Shown here one piece after another: positions 5,789-7,050 of a DNA stretch of 7,050 bases (the first letter of the stretch is position 1; every line of letters begins with the position of its first letter). The stretch is from positions 1 to 7,050 of the forward strand of contig CALBJF010000341.1 of the NCBI GenBank assembly GCA_937892665.1, written 5' to 3'. This stretch comes from an uncultured euryarchaeote (GTDB taxonomy: Archaea > Thermoplasmatota > Poseidoniia > Poseidoniales > Poseidoniaceae). The notes under the pieces were generated by a model, which searched no databases, had not been told where the DNA came from, and saw only the letters and a list, made by a program, of their open reading frames with translations. Both the position numbers and the translations under genes were made by a program.

Positions 5789-7050
5789 TTAATCATGCTT
5801 AATGCAAACATTGAGTGGTTCCGAGAAGAATCCGAGACTCCAGTTGCCACCTTCGCGACCGACTCCAGAATGTTTCACGCCACCGAATGGTGTTCGTAAA
5901 TCGCGGTGCAGCCATGTATTAATCCAAATGATACCTGTATCGATTTTCTGTGCAATTGAATGTCCACGTTCTGTATCTCCAGTCCAAATCGATCCTGCTA
6001 AGCCATAATCAGTTGCATTTGCCATCTCGATTGCTTCTTCATCAGAGGAGAAACGATGAATGGTTACAACGGGACCAAATATCTCTTCGCGAGCAGTCCT
6101 TGAAAGATGGGACAAACCTGAAATCAACGTTGGACGAAGGAAAGCTCCTTCGGGTGTCGGGCCAGGAGGACCTGTCATCTCCCTTGTACCACCGGTTAGA
6201 ATTGTTCCACCTTCTTGAATTGCCAAGTTGATGTAAGATTCCACCTTCTCAACATGAGCCATATTGATCAAAGCCCCCACTTGAGTTTCCGGATGGTTCG
6301 GATCACCGCATTGCATTGACGCGACCTGAGCCACGAGATGTTGTGTAAATTCATCTGCAATGGATTCATGGACAAGGATTCTTGAACCGCAAAGACAGAC
6401 TTGTCCTGAGTTCGTGAAACCAGCACGGATTGCTCCTTGGACTGCCCGATTCATTTCAGCGTCATCAAGGATAATTGTTGCATTTTTCCCGCCTAATTCC
6501 AATGATAATTTCTTGAACATTGGCGCCGCAGTTGCTGCAACATGGCGCCCTGTAGCAGTGCCTCCTGTGAATGAAATCGCTTTGATGCCTTCATGCTCAA
6601 GGATCTCTTGACCGACTTCTGGACCGTATCCGTTAACGATGTTGAAAACACCGTCTGGCAATCCAATCTCTTGACAGACTTCAGCAAGTAAGTGTGCTGT
6701 TAGTGGTGTCAATTCACTGGGCTTTGCTACAATGACATTTCCCATGAGAAGAGCAGGTGCTACTTTCCAACTCAAGAGATACAGAGGGAGATTCCACGGA
6801 GTAATCAAGCCGACAATACCTATCGGTCGTCGATGAACAATATTTGTTGCATCGGCCATTTCGAAAATCATATCTTCCTGTTCACGAGCAAATTCAGCAA
6901 AGAAACGGAAATTCTCCACTGAACGCTTTGCGTCAACCCGTTGTGCAAGTGAGAACGGTTTCCCCGTATCTAGAGATTCTCTTTGAGCGAGTTCCTCGCT
7001 TCGAGATTCGAGAGCATCTGCGATGGCTTCGAGCCAATCTGCTCGGTCAT
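5789..7050 (-). CDS. Aldehyde dehydrogenase, 2-aminomuconate/2-hydroxymuconate 6-semialdehyde type (5'-truncated by window edge)
   Basis: The C-terminal 419 residues of an NAD(P)-dependent aldehyde dehydrogenase. The frame runs open through the right edge, so about 65-80 N-terminal residues of the usual near-500 are missing. Counting visible residues, the core motifs are TPWNLP with the oxyanion asparagine N86, KPSE at about 109-112 (its glutamate suggests NAD), FTGGTATG at 160-167, the general base E184 in LELGGK, the nucleophile C218 in SGQVC, and EEIFGPV at 321-327. The end INTWLHRDLRTPFGGVKHSGVGREGG, followed by SLGFFSE and NVCIK, is the signature I associate with 2-hydroxymuconic and 2-aminomuconic semialdehyde dehydrogenases; one arginine there should bind the substrate carboxylate. 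With the dioxygenase and deaminase nearby, oxidation of 2-aminomuconate 6-semialdehyde to 2-aminomuconate is the best reading. 2-Hydroxymuconate semialdehyde or a betaine-aldehyde-like substrate are alternatives. panB follows after 54 bases. Confidence 0.9.
   Translation of the reverse strand, partial: DRADWLEAIADALESRSEELAQRESLDTGKPFSLAQRVDAKRSVENFRFFAEFAREQEDMIFEMADATNIVHRRPIGIVGLITPWNLPLYLLSWKVAPALLMGNVIVAKPSELTPLTAHLLAEVCQEIGLPDGVFNIVNGYGPEVGQEILEHEGIKAISFTGGTATGRHVAATAAPMFKKLSLELGGKNATIILDDAEMNRAVQGAIRAGFTNSGQVCLCGSRILVHESIADEFTQHLVAQVASMQCGDPNHPETQVGALINMAHVEKVESYINLAIQEGGTILTGGTREMTGPPGPTPEGAFLRPTLISGLSHLSRTAREEIFGPVVTIHRFSSDEEAIEMANATDYGLAGSIWTGDTERGHSIAQKIDTGIIWINTWLHRDLRTPFGGVKHSGVGREGGNWSLGFFSEPLNVCIKHD

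Noticed and set aside
5789..6919. A complete 376-residue aldehyde dehydrogenase starting at GTG 6919
   Set aside because: The frame continues upstream with good family sequence (for example LDTGKPF) to the right edge, so 6919 is an internal valine and the gene is cut by the window.

Overview
The window carries seven protein genes and almost no free DNA. No stretch of 300 bases lacks a gene, and the longest gap is 85 bases. I see no RNA gene, insertion sequence, phage gene or CRISPR array. Five genes lie on the minus strand and two on the plus strand. Base composition is moderate. One internal start has a strong GGTGAT-type Shine-Dalgarno site, while the gene leading that operon has none; that mix is common in archaea. 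Together with the acidic N-terminus of the small membrane protein and the transporter type, this makes me lean towards a marine planktonic archaeon (Poseidoniales/Marine Group II-like). That assignment is inference, and a bacterium is not excluded.

Layout from left to right: a small DUF6356-like membrane protein (+, about 33-203); convergent to it, an APC-family amino acid permease with an EF-hand calcium-binding tail (-, 242-1924); then a two-gene operon (-) with the catalytic subunit of a LigB-type extradiol dioxygenase first (3401-4327) and, overlapping it by 4 bases, a degenerate LigB subunit fused to a RidA-type 2-aminomuconate deaminase domain (2010-3404). Divergent from this operon is an unrecognised membrane protein (+, 4385-4912). 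Its stop codon abuts the stop codon of panB, ketopantoate hydroxymethyltransferase (-, 4913-5734). Upstream of panB on the same strand is an aldehyde dehydrogenase of the muconate-semialdehyde type (-, 5789 to beyond the right edge).

The main result is that three of these proteins read as consecutive steps of one pathway. The two-subunit dioxygenase fits 2-aminophenol 1,6-dioxygenase (or a close aminated catechol analogue), giving 2-aminomuconate 6-semialdehyde. The aldehyde dehydrogenase fits oxidation of that product to 2-aminomuconate. The RidA domain fits hydrolytic deamination of 2-aminomuconate to 4-oxalocrotonate (2-hydroxymuconate) and ammonia. The deaminase, a separate small protein in the pseudomonad and Comamonas clusters I know, is here fused to the non-catalytic dioxygenase subunit. 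The later enzymes (oxalocrotonate decarboxylase, hydratase, aldolase, acylating acetaldehyde dehydrogenase) are not in the window. The substrate, and any link of the pathway to the permease or to panB, are inference.
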